A stretch of 64,000 nucleotides of DNA from Mercurialis annua (lineage: Eukaryota; Streptophyta; Magnoliopsida; Malpighiales; Euphorbiaceae), in contig NC_065572.1 in assembly GCF_937616625.2 (NCBI RefSeq), forward strand, positions 55,911,653 to 55,975,652, in the 5' to 3' direction. The position numbers and the translations under genes were made by a program. A model generated the notes under the pieces. The model worked only from the letters and a program-made list of their open reading frames with translations, was not told the origin of the DNA and ran no database searches. Below, piece after piece: positions 24,242-34,326 of the stretch. Numbering within the stretch: the stretch's first letter is position 1; each line of letters begins with the position of its first letter.

Positions 24242-24509
24242 TCACATGATCTCCGTACCTTGAATTGAAAATGGTTGTGGATTGCATAAGAGCTCAAAAT
24301 TGATTTTAAAACATCTTTGTTCTCGTATGGCTATCCTTCTTTGATTTCTCTATCTCTTGTGTCTGTTATTATATTATCATCTTTGAATTTACTTTCCACT
24401 TCATCTTCATCATGTGTGAACTCATTGTTCAAAAATGTAGCATAGCTTATCACATCGGACATATGTTCTTTCCTATTTTCACTTCTTTTTCAAATTAAGA
24501 GACAATATG
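24242..24509 (-). repeat. Non-palindromic centre: extra copy of a transposase segment
   Basis: Between the two palindrome arms lies a near-copy of 23443-23685 in the same (minus) orientation. It begins ATGATCTCCGTACCTTGAAT and runs past the CATCGGACATATG word before diverging near 24480. It is therefore a direct repeat, about 800 bp away, of an internal part of the left transposase. It acts as the 270-bp loop of the palindrome. Confidence 0.85.
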
Positions 24510-24704
24510 ATTCAATTTCTACAGAAAAAACTTTGATTTATTAAAGTAAGATTACATGAATATGAAATTATATGGTTTCAAGTGCATTACATTGTTAACT
24601 ATAACTGTTATGAATAATGATTTTTTCATAATATTTTTATGATAAAAACAGATATGCAGAGTATTTTGATATTTGTTCACTATAATAGAGAATAAAATCA
24701 AAAC
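24510..24704 (+). promoter_or_regulatory. Transposase 5' flank at the palindrome centre (right arm)
   Basis: Inverted match of 24048-24241. As the 5' flank of the transposase it should hold the element's terminal region and promoter. I could not identify a clear terminal inverted repeat shared with the outer end near 33.2-33.6 kb. Confidence 0.35.
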
Positions 24705-27001
24705 ATGGAGTATGTAAATTTTGAACCAATGGGAATATTGGTTAAAGACGACAGTGACTATAACAGTTTATTGGAAATACTGTCAAAGCAACTCAATATC
24801 AACCTTATGTCAACTTGCCTGGAGATCAAGTACCAAGTCAAAAACAATTATCCACCAATGAAAATAACAGACAATGGAAATGTGTCATTCTACTTGGAGC
24901 TGAAAATGAATGCACCAGATTACACGATGTACCCGTTATGCATTTCATTCATATCGTCCGGAAAAGAAGTGGTATTCATTGACTCAACTTTCAAAGTATC
25001 GAATGCGGACGTCCAGTCAGGACAAGAATCAGCAAATGCATCAAGATCAACACATGAGGTTGGCTCAACAAGTGAAAAAAGGGAAAGAACAGTTGTCCGA
25101 TGTGATAAACTATGCTACATTTTTGAACAATGAGTTCACACATGATGAAGATAAAGTGGAAAGTAACTTCAAAGATGATAATGTAATAACTGACACAAGA
25201 CATAGAGAAATCAAAGAAGGACAGTCATACAAGAACAAAACTGTTTTGAAATCAGTTTTGAGCTCTTTTGCAATCCACAACCATTTTCAATTCAAGGTAC
25301 GGAGATCATGTGAAAGGCAATATTTCTTGAGTTGTTTGGATACAAATTGCACATGGAAACTTAATGCTACAAGAAAAGGAACATCACAGATTTTTATCAT
25401 TCGAAAACTTAATATCAACCACAATTGCTCAATGGTTGTGAGAACTAGTGATCAAAGGCAAGCAACATCAAGTGTAATTGGTGGATACATTAAATCCAAG
25501 TACACCAACCTCAAAATTGTTTACAAACCAGCTGATATTTTGAGAGACATGAGAGATGATCATGGAATAAAAATGAGCTACTCTAATGCATACAGATCGA
25601 AAGTAGTAGCTCAAGAAATGCTAAGAGGAAAACCTTATGACTCTTTTTCATTAATACCAAGCTACTTGTACATGCTAGTGGTTGCAAATCCGGGTTCGTT
25701 TGTCAAGTTGGAATTAAAAGATGCCAACAGCTTCCTTTATATTTTTATGGCATTGAATGCGTCTATAAAAGAATGGGAGTTCTGCATTCCGGTAATTGCT
25801 TTTGACGGCACTTTCCTTACTTCGGCCTATGGAGGTATGCTTTCAACAGCATGTGCACAAGATGGAAATGGTAAGATATTTCCTCTAGCTTTTTCCTTAG
25901 TGGATTTTGAAAACGATGAATCCTGGGAGTGGTTTATGAGGAGAATTAGAGATGCATTTTAGATGCGAAGTAACATGTGTATAGTCTCTGATCGACATGA
26001 AAGCATCAAAAATACAGCCATTGCTGTTTTTCCAGAAGCTTCTCATGTATTGTGCACATTCCATTTATTCAACAATGTTAAAAAAACTTCAAAAAGTCAA
26101 CAAAACAGCTAGGAGAAGCATTTTATGGGGCAGTAAAAGCCTACACGACTAAGGCATTTGACTACTACATGAAGTAACTTGACGATATGTGCAGAGGTTT
26201 AAAGACTTACCTACAAGCTGTTGATTATAAAAAATGGGCACGAGCACATTGCGAAAATAACAGGCACAAAGTCATGACAACTAATATTGCAGAATCAATG
26301 AATTCCAGAATAAAGGCAGGTAAGGATCTCCCAATCACTACACTACTTGAGTACCTACAAAAAATGGTGCAAGAATGGAGCTACGCGAATATGCATTTGT
26401 CACGATCAACTTTCACAAACCTATCAAAAAGAGCAGAAGATATCTTGAATGGAAATTACATTCAGTCACTGAAATTAGTGGTATGATTTAATTATGTCAA
26501 ATTAAATAAGTAAAGTTCACATACTGTTAACATATGGTTCACATATGGTTTCCGAAATTTAACTAAAAATGCAGGTGTCAAATTCAAATGACTATATGAA
26601 GACAGCCTATAATCATACAACAAAGTTCATTGTTGACCTCAAAGAAAGAACATGCACATGTTGGAGATTCGATATTGATGAAATTCTTTGCCCATATGCA
26701 ATGGCAATACTTAAAGAATTCAATCAAGATCCTTACAAATTTTGTTCGCATTATTTCATAAAAGAAACAATACTAAGTATGAAGAAACATTATATCCAGT
26801 GGCAGATGAGAGTTTGTGGAATGTCCCGGAAGAAGTGGCACAAAAGATTGTTAATACACCACAAGGAAGAATAAAGTCGGGAAGGCCTAGGAAGAAAGAA
26901 TTAGATCTGCTTGGGAAACTACAAATCATAACAAGTGCAGCAGATGTCATATATATGGACACAATGTGAAGACATGCAGGAATATGCCTAAGAAAAAATA
27001 A
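24705..27001 (+). pseudogene. MULE transposase (mudrA-like), right arm, broken
   Basis: Mirror copy of 21749-24047, start ATG at 24705, stop TAA at 26999. It has the same domain order: core with VIAFDGTFLTSAYGGML, SDRHES at about 25989, VLCTFHLFNN, SWIM region and knuckle CSRCHIYGHNVKTC (here the His is intact). Breaks differ from the left arm: an inserted G near 25083 shifts frame; TAG at 25961 where the left arm reads CAT; TAA near 26176 where the left has CAA; two extra bases in an A-run near 26080 relative to the inferred frame; and the SWIM finger reads CTCWRFDIDEILCPYA, so the zinc-binding His is Tyr. Not functional. Confidence 0.88.
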
Positions 27002-27228
27002 TTCAATTTACTAAAGTTCGGTTCAAGTTGATATAAGGTTTTTTTGAAGTTCAAATACATTTCACTTAAAAGACAATATTGAAGTTTTAAAGTAATATAA
27101 ATGGTAAAAAGGTATAAGAGATAAGGATGACATAAGGTTCACATACAGTTAACATTAAGTTCATATTCCGTCACCATAACTTTAAAAAATGCAACTAAAT
27201 AAAAATTGTAAAAAGTATAAGACTTACT
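27002..27228. other. Right-arm junction where the last Ulp1 exon is deleted
   Basis: Sequence passes from the transposase 3' flank directly into the intron before the final Ulp1 exon. Compared with the left arm, about 650 bp (roughly 20990-21650) is absent, including the DCGVHM catalytic-Cys exon. Confidence 0.7.
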
Positions 27229-29159
27229 TATAAGTTTGAATGTGCAAGTTCTCCACAATCTCAATTCTGAATGGATTAGTTATACTCTTTCCCTCGTAAG
27301 GACCGGTGGTAGTATCGATGTCATCTCGAGAATCAAAGAAGTTGATAGCTTCAAGGAAGAGCAAAAGCAACACACGATAAGTTAACAAGCTCAATTGATG
27401 ATGAGTCACTTCGAACTGACCTCAACGAATTATAGACATAGATGAATCGTTCCTTGAAGTTCAGCTGAGCCAATATCCAATGCCAATCTTTACCGCAACT
27501 GATCGGGAAAAGAACATCATCAACATCAGCCCACTTGCCGTTGCAACGCATATGACCACCGTTAATGTAGTTAGCCACTGTATTTTTCGAAGAAACAAGT
27601 TACGTATCTTGCTTTTTCATGTATAAAGCGTATATGGCTTGAATACGTCGATCGGAAAAATTGTCAGTAGTCGTGCATCTGCTGTTTGCAACACGTCCGC
27701 TTTTCATTTTTTTCCTCAAATAATAAAGAAAAACATCAACATGCTGCAAAAAAACAAAAAATAAAGTTAAGTTGATATATAATCAACTTATGGTTATTGC
27801 AGCTATCATGAGTAATTTAAATGATAAACAAATAAATAATAAAAAGAAAAAAATAAGAAAGATACTAACAGGACTCGCAATAGGTTGTCCACTGTGAAAA
27901 AGATTGTAAACCCAACTTTTTGTTTCAATGTCAACCACACCAAGACAAAGACGGGGACGCAATATGTCAAACTTTGGATCGTATATTTTCTTCCTAAAAA
28001 CACAAAAAAAAACAAATTAAAAAACATAAGTGAAACAAAAAAAAAGGATCAACATAGAATAAGTTGACATATGAACCTGAAGCTTTTAGGATTGCCTTAT
28101 GCCAGCCATTTTCGAACAATATCTTGTTTAGTGAAATCACTAAATAAAATGCAATTATCGTCAAATGGGCAAATACGGATGCTGCCAATAGTTGGCTTCG
28201 GCATAATGCAGCCTGAAGAAGAACCAAACTCGTTCAAAAATGGTGACTTCATTAAAAAAACTAGGTTTTACAATCCTTTTAGAAGGAACTGGAGATACAA
28301 CATCAGGGTTAATAGAATCAGTACCGAAGTTTGCTTCTAAATAGTCAACCTACAAAAAAAGAACACTTTTAGTAACCTGATTTCAACTCAATAGTAACCT
28401 AATGTAAACCATCACATATAAAGTTAAACAATTAATAAAAATTAAAGAAAACAATACCTCCTCAGATTTCAATTTAGCAATGGATTCATATGCATTTTTT
28501 TCAACCTCATTACAGCACTCGTCTGTCAAAGTGCATGTTGGAGATCTTAAAATCACCTGACTTTCATGCGGAACCTAATAAATTGAACATATAAAAATTA
28601 AAAATTTTAACAAAACAACCCAATTTAAAAATATTAAATATACCTTAGAAGTCGAGGCGATAACATCATCAGCGTCCATATTCTTCTCATTTGGAACATC
28701 ATCAGTAGGGCCAGTCCCATCACTAGCCTTCTCGTAAAGTAAATCTGCATCTTCCATTTTTTCAGAACTTTGTTCTTCACTAGAAGACTTACCTACATCT
28801 TCATTTTTTTCATCACTTTCTTCTCCATAAGAAGGCTCCCCTACATCTTCCATTTTTTCATCACTTTCTTCTTCATCAGAAGACTCCCCCTCTTTATTTT
28901 CTTTCCCAAAAGAAGTCTTAGTCTCAATTTCTTCAGTATGCGTGACCTTTTGAGCATCAACGGAATATTCAACTCCTCCTTCGATTCCTATAGAACTATT
29001 TTTCTTCGCGGGGTGATCACCATTTTTCTCTTTGACAACACTTTCTGTCTGCACACTATCATATACTTTCTTTTTCTAACTGAGAGTCTGTTACAGATAT
29101 AAAGTTCATATTCAGTTACAAAAGCATAATATAAATACCATAAATTATATTTTACTAAA

Positions 29160-30966
29160 GGCCAAACTCATACTAAGGCCCTGCACTATACGATTTTTTT
29201 TCAAAAAGCCCTTATCTCGAAAAACTTATTTCTCCGGTCCTTTTACTTATTATTTCACGATTTTGATGCCCTTAACTGGCAAGTGTATCTCACTTGGTGT
29301 TAACTCATAAGATTTTCCGTTAACTAACCTAAATGACTGTTAACTAAATATATATATATTTGTATAAAAGAAGCACATAATGCCATGTCATTATTCTCTT
29401 TAAAAAGTACACAAAATTATGGGAGCAAACTGGCTATTTTACCATCTTCTCCCAAACTTCCATTTTATTCGTTTTCTCCAAATCTCAATTTTGAACAACA
29501 CTGCAGCCCCCATGCCTGACCGGAGATATTACATTGCTAGAAGAGGATACGCCGAGGATACGACTTCTCGGTATTTTGGTGATCGGCACTGTTACTGCAT
29601 CATCCGGACCGTCGCACTGCAACTTCCATCGCCATTGCCATTTTTGTTGCGCCGTGACTCAATTTATCCGTTGATTTATCTGTTTTCCATTCACATCCCT
29701 GTATAATCAAATTACCATGTCCATAACCCATCAAATGAAGCTCACCAATTCTTGCCACATATTGCAAAAGCTCTGTAATTATATAAAATCTTGCCACCTT
29801 GGACAAATTTTTTTAAAAATGCAAACTTTATGCTAAGATATTGATGAACAATTTTCCTTTAAGTATTCAGATTATTACCATGTCCAGAAGCCATCAAATT
29901 TTCTTTAATTTTCCTTAGTTTTTGTAAATTCTTTGCTGCATAAGCAAAAGAGATTTACTAAGCTCAAATGATTTACTAAGCTCTCTCTGTTGAAAATGCG
30001 TCTTAAATGATAAGAAAAACTCCTTTTACAGGATTATATTGGTTATAAATACAAACAAATGGAAGTTTTTCAGAAGTCCATAGGATTATATTGGTTATAA
30101 GTACGTCTCCTAACCTCTGCAATGAGAAGTTCCTCCTGCTGTGCATTTTCAGTTTTGTATTCTTGAAGACGAGCTGAAAGTGCTGATGAGTAGGAAACTA
30201 CTAAATTGCAGAAAAAGGATTGTTGGTTCAAATAACAGTTCTTTGGACAAAATCCAACAGCTCAACTAATTCTAAAAGATTCATAATCCAAATCACTAGA
30301 CTATCTCTAACTGGTTATACCCAAACAAGAAGCTATATCATAATGCTGCAGCTTATAACTAAAGATTAGGCTCAGAAAAGCTAGCAAAAACCCAGAGAAG
30401 CTTTGTCAAGAAAAAACCCAGAGAAGCCAGACCATAGCAACGCCGGTCGTATCTTTCGGCCGTGGGTAAATGTGACAGAGGCGAAGAAGTAGAGATGGAA
30501 ACAGCGGCAGTGGGGTGACTGTGGAAGAGGCGCTGAAGGGACAGCTTCCGGTAGTAGTGGTGCTCACGATAGTACTGGAGACGGCAGTGGATGATAGGCT
30601 GTGTTGGTCTGTCGGATCACGGCGGGTAAGGTGGAAGCAAATAGAGGCTGATGGTGGAATATAGATATAATTAAATAATTAGGGTTACATAATTAGTAAG
30701 ACACATGTTGATATATTAGTAGCTTTTCGTAGATCTGATGTGGCAAAATGTGAAAATAATGGGTTTTAAACTTTTTATGTCACTTACTTTTTCTATCACT
30801 CTCTCATTAACGACAAGTGGGCTACACTTGCTGCGTTCCGTCCAAATAAGGGCATCAAAATCGTGAAATAATAAGTAAAAGGACCGGAGAAATAAGTTTT
30901 TCGAGATAAGGGCTTTCTGAAAAAAAAAAAGTCGTATAGTACAGGGGCCTTAGTATAGGTTTGGCC
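29160..30966. mobile_element. Long-TIR Mutator-type element with 9-bp TSD, possible Pack-MULE
   Basis: It starts GGCCAAAC and ends GTTTGGCC. TIRs of at least 120 bp carry ATTTCTCCGGTCCTTTTAC and CACGATTTTGATGCCC on one side and their complements on the other. The exact 9-bp duplication TTTACTAAA at 29151-29159 and 30967-30975 is the Mutator superfamily signature. No transposase is present. The interior has GC-richer patches (29500-29660 and 30430-30650) unlike the AT-rich surroundings, as expected for captured gene fragments. I do not recognise the source, and the 95-codon frame at 29419 has no known domain. It lies in an intron of the right Ulp1-like pseudogene. Confidence 0.85.
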
Positions 30967-33047
30967 TTTACTAAACCCTTAAAAGTATGGCAGATACATA
31001 AGAATCAGTGTTTTAAGTTTCCATAGAAGATTCAGGTTCAACAGAAGATCACTTAGCATCATGTTCACTGCCATCTCGAGAAGATGAGGCATCTACATTA
31101 GAATCATCAACTTTGTCCTGTAATTAGAGCAAAGCAGTACATAATAATAACGAAATGAAAACAATTGTACTAACATAAAACATTAACACTAAATGATAAA
31201 AGTACTAAATATAAAAATCAAAACAAATTACCTTTTTTGAATCAACAATATGAGTAAGCATCGCATCCAACGAATTTAAAACTGTCAAAACTTCAGAAAA
31301 TTTGGAAGTGAAAATCCGTTTAAATTCCAATATGTCAGCTTGCATGGTCTTCTGACCAACCATCAAAAATCAAGCTTCTTTTCCATTTTACTTAAATCCA
31401 AAGTTCGCGGCATTGATTCAGAAGCATTCGATATATCAAATGCAGGACAATAACCGTCTTCATTCCCAACTTCTTGGCTAACATCAGAATCATTCACTTC
31501 CTTACCCTTACCCTTATTCTTTTTGAAAAAGTCACCTAAAGGAAGGGCATTCTTTTGTGCAGGGGCTGGAACAATAGATCAAAAACACCTATAGATATAC
31601 CAAATGTGAACCCAATGTAAACCATGCATGAAAAAAAGCAAATGATAAATTCAATTTAAAAATCTGAAATTTAAAAATCTACAAACCTCATCAGATGCTA
31701 TATCAACAAAGAGTTCTCTGTCGGCAGCAATGTATTTTGGATGAAAAAATGCTTTCCATCTCAAAATGCGCGGGATAGCAATTTTGTTCACTAGCTGAAC
31801 GAAGGTATTTTTGGCTGCCGGACAGCACTCATAGAACCAGCATTGCAGTACATAAGGAAAACCAAGGAGGCGATAGTGGTAAGCATTGTCTTCAGCCTTA
31901 AGACATCCCGAAGTACGAACAACTTTTATGGACAGAGAATCAAACGTGCACTTGAATACATAAACACCCCACAGATAGTCATTAAAATCAGCAGAATCAA
32001 CTACGTCAAAGTCTTTTAAAGGGATACGAGTAGTCTTTGGTGAAGCAAGCAAGAAATTGTGCAAAAATTGCATAAATGCGAGCTTAAACCCGTCCTCCTC
32101 GGAATCCCAACGCCTAGATATAAACAAATCCTGAAGGGTTTGTTTAGAAACCGATTGCAGCCCGCTGAAGTACTTGTCATAAAGGCCATATGCAACTTTT
32201 GGATAGACATATTTACTGCTGTCACCTTGACAGTTTAAACCTGACACCAGCGCAAATTCTTCAATGCCGAATTTCAGCCGACACCCGCCAACTTCAAACC
32301 ATAACTCAGATTTGTTCAATTGTTCTGCCTCCCTCAGTAACAAACAGTGGATAATTTGATTTTGCACTTTGATCTCTGGAGTGTCAATGAGGTACCCGAA
32401 GCAACATTGTCTGAACATTTTCAATTCACCGGGATTAAGAGTCGTGTTGATCTCGAAAATGATATCATTCGACATGCGCGTATCGATCTTGGAGTGAGGA
32501 TGAACTTCTCGATTAAGTTTAAACTGCCATAGCTGTACATAAATGAAAGCGAAAACTGTCATAATTCAACAAAACTAAATGTCAACTAGATATGAACCAA
32601 AATTACACAAAAAAAATGAAATGAAAATATAAACAGAAAAATTAAAAAAAACAAACAAACATGCAAACCAGTTACAATCATAATGAAAACAGGTTCATAA
32701 AATTTAAAGCAAAAAACCTAATCCTGGAAGATAACAAATACATATGAAATAGAATACATAACAATTGTTTGTTTAATAACTATTAAGTTCATAATTTAAA
32801 AACATTATGCACAAGATCAAGTAAAAACCTTAAAGTGATGTAACTTAATTGAAAATCTATTGAGTATAGCATAAATATTAAGAAAACCTATAATAGACAA
32901 AATGTGAACCCTAAGTAAGTTAGAAAAGTATGAAATCAGACCTCAGGAGTAGATTTTTTTGATTCATTGATGGAAATGCCTTTACGATTCTTCGGTGACC
33001 GGATTAAATCATCTGCATGTCTCTTATTCAAAGAGGTAGGAGATGGA

Positions 33048-33134
33048 CGAATTAAAGCATCTCCAGTTGATTTCTTTTTTTTACAGTTTGACGAATTAAA
33101 GCATCTCCAGTTGATTTCTTTTTTTACAGTTTTT
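33048..33134. repeat. 43-bp tandem duplication in first exon of Ulp1-like pseudogene
   Basis: GACGAATTAAAGCATCTCCA with its following T-run and ACAGTTT occurs twice in tandem. It duplicates about 14 codons of the Lys-rich N-terminal segment. Confidence 0.8.
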
Positions 33135-33220
33135 GGAGGTCTTTTTGCAACGCTCTTCTGCCTCATTTCGCCGAGTTTGATTTCAGGTTGAGAATCAGAG
33201 CCACCGCGTGTGGTAACCAT

Positions 33221-33655
33221 AAAAATAGGTGAAGGAAAAGAGAGAATCTGAGATTAGGAGATAATGGAGGAAGTTAAGAGATAACAGAGGAAAAGAAGCT
33301 AATAATTAATAAGGTGGGAGTCTCAAAATTGTGGTGAACGGTTAAGAAGGTGATAATCTGAAATCGTGGTGAAGAATAAGGAAGGTAAGGGTTTTAATGT
33401 ATTAATTTCAAGTAACCATTATGAGTAATGAGGTAGGAGATAATAGGAAAAAAATTCAGTGTATTAAATACATAATAGGCAAAATACACTAGGGATAAAA
33501 TAAGAATGATAAATATAAAAAAATAGACATGAAAAAAATGTTTAAAATTTGATGGATTTTTGCAGGAAAAAAGAAATGGATTACTAATATAATTTTTTGA
33601 GATTTTGAGGAATTTTATGTAATTTTCTCTAAACTAAATCATCTTCGCTACCGAG
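33221..33655. other. Outer terminal region of the right MULE and short host remnant
   Basis: AT-rich sequence upstream of the Ulp1-like first exon. The MULE end must lie here, probably before 33640, but I cannot define its terminus. The last bases before 33656 (including CTACCGAG) belong to the host site of the hAT MITE. Confidence 0.4.
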
Positions 33656-34200
33656 TAGGGGTGAGCATTCGGTCGGTTCGGTCAAAACCGATCCGAAAAT
33701 GGTCAAACCGACCAAACCGAATATTGTAATATTTTTGACCGAACCGACCGAACAAAAAACATTAACCGAATCTGTTTCGACCGAATATATTTTCGGTCGA
33801 TTCGGTCGGTTCGGTTAAATGGGCTATTTATGGGTTTTTTCAATTACATATGCTTTAAAAATCAATTAATTTTTTTCACAAATTCAAATAATTGAATTCT
33901 ATAAAAATTAGAAAGAAATCAAGCATTTTCTCACAAATTCAAACAACATATCATAGCAAGAATTAAATTCAAAAAAAAATATCACCCTACTTTTCATAAT
34001 AAGCATTCAAAATTAGAAGTATTCGGTCGGTCGGTTAAAATGTAAACTTTAAATTCTTAACCGAACCGTTAACCGATAACCGAAAATTTATATTTTTTTA
34101 ACCGAACCGACCGAATGAAAATTTATCACCGAACCAAACCGACCAAAATTCATCGGTTCGGTCGGTTTGGTCGGTTTTTTCAAAACTTTGCTCACCCCTA
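33656..34200. mobile_element. hAT-type MITE, 545 bp, with exact 8-bp TSD
   Basis: It begins TAGGGGTGAGCA and ends TGCTCACCCCTA. The 8-bp TSD CTACCGAG is at 33648-33655 and 34201-34208. Eight-bp TSDs and this tip are characteristic of hAT-derived MITEs. The interior is full of CGGTTCGGT/ACCGAACCG words in both orientations, at least a dozen, around an AT-rich core. It has no coding capacity. Confidence 0.92.
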
Positions 34201-34326
34201 CTACCGAGTGTTGAGCAGACTCTCTACAGCACTAGTAGGAGTGGTGGCCTCAGCTAAAACAACTCCACAGATTTCAGATGACACATTTCTCACTCACTTC
34301 AATCTGAGTAGTAGCATTATCTAATA
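34201..34326 (+). promoter_or_regulatory. 5' UTR / proximal promoter remnant of ISA3
   Basis: Only 126 bp separate the MITE from the ISA3 ATG. It contains AGACTCTCTACAGCAC and TGGTGGCCTCAGC. I see no clear TATA box. Together with a few bases left of the MITE, this is the only non-transposon upstream sequence in view, so the transcription start may lie within it or the promoter may include MITE sequence. Confidence 0.4.

Larger units (their letters stand above)
27229..33220 (-). pseudogene. Ulp1-like (C48 peptidase) gene with DUF1985, right arm, broken
   Basis: Reads inward on the minus strand. First exon about 33220-32942 (MVTTRGGSDSQPEIKL, Lys-rich, AT-hook-like, with an internal 43-bp tandem duplication). 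Large exon about 32530-31687 carries a DUF1985 domain (GYLIDTPEIKVQNQIIHCLL, LWFEVGGCRLKFGIEEFALV, SGLNCQGDSSKY), the N-terminal module of plant Ulp1-like transposon proteins. Then a Lys-rich exon near 31570-31230, an acidic repeat exon 29050-28650 (KMEDVGEPSYGEESDEKNED), two small exons lost in the left arm, and the peptidase exon with DYINGGHMRCNGKWADVDDV, KDWHWIL (His) and YVYNS. Breaks: the catalytic-Cys exon is deleted; TGA after QHPYLPI; a TGA after EHDAK shared with the left arm; a long-TIR element inserted at 29160. Codons between Ulp1 blocks keep an open frame in places, so decay is moderate. Confidence 0.8.
12622..33230. repeat. About 20-kb imperfect palindrome of two KI-type MULEs
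   Basis: Sequence from 12622 to 24241 is the reverse complement of 24510 to about 31595, apart from later insertions and deletions. Matching landmarks: transposase start at 24047 (-) and 24705 (+); SWIM region near 22090 and 26665; Ulp1 exon near 20520 and 27590; acidic repeat near 13600 and 28800. The right arm continues further, with DUF1985 and first exon, to 33220. The left arm is cut at 12622 by LTR sequence. By eye the arms are about 95% alike, with many scattered substitutions, so they are separate sequences and not one read folded on itself. Length differences are explained by a 6.1-kb and a 1.8-kb insertion, a left deletion of about 365 bp and a right deletion of about 650 bp. Confidence 0.85.

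Noticed and set aside
29419..29706. 95-codon plus-strand frame inside the long-TIR element as a gene
   Set aside because: No recognisable domain, no conserved partner in view, and an opposing frame overlaps it. Kept only as a possible captured fragment.
12622..33230. Palindrome as an assembly or sequencing artefact
   Set aside because: The arms differ at many scattered sites, have private indels, and hold different insertions with intact TSDs, so they are genuinely separate sequences.
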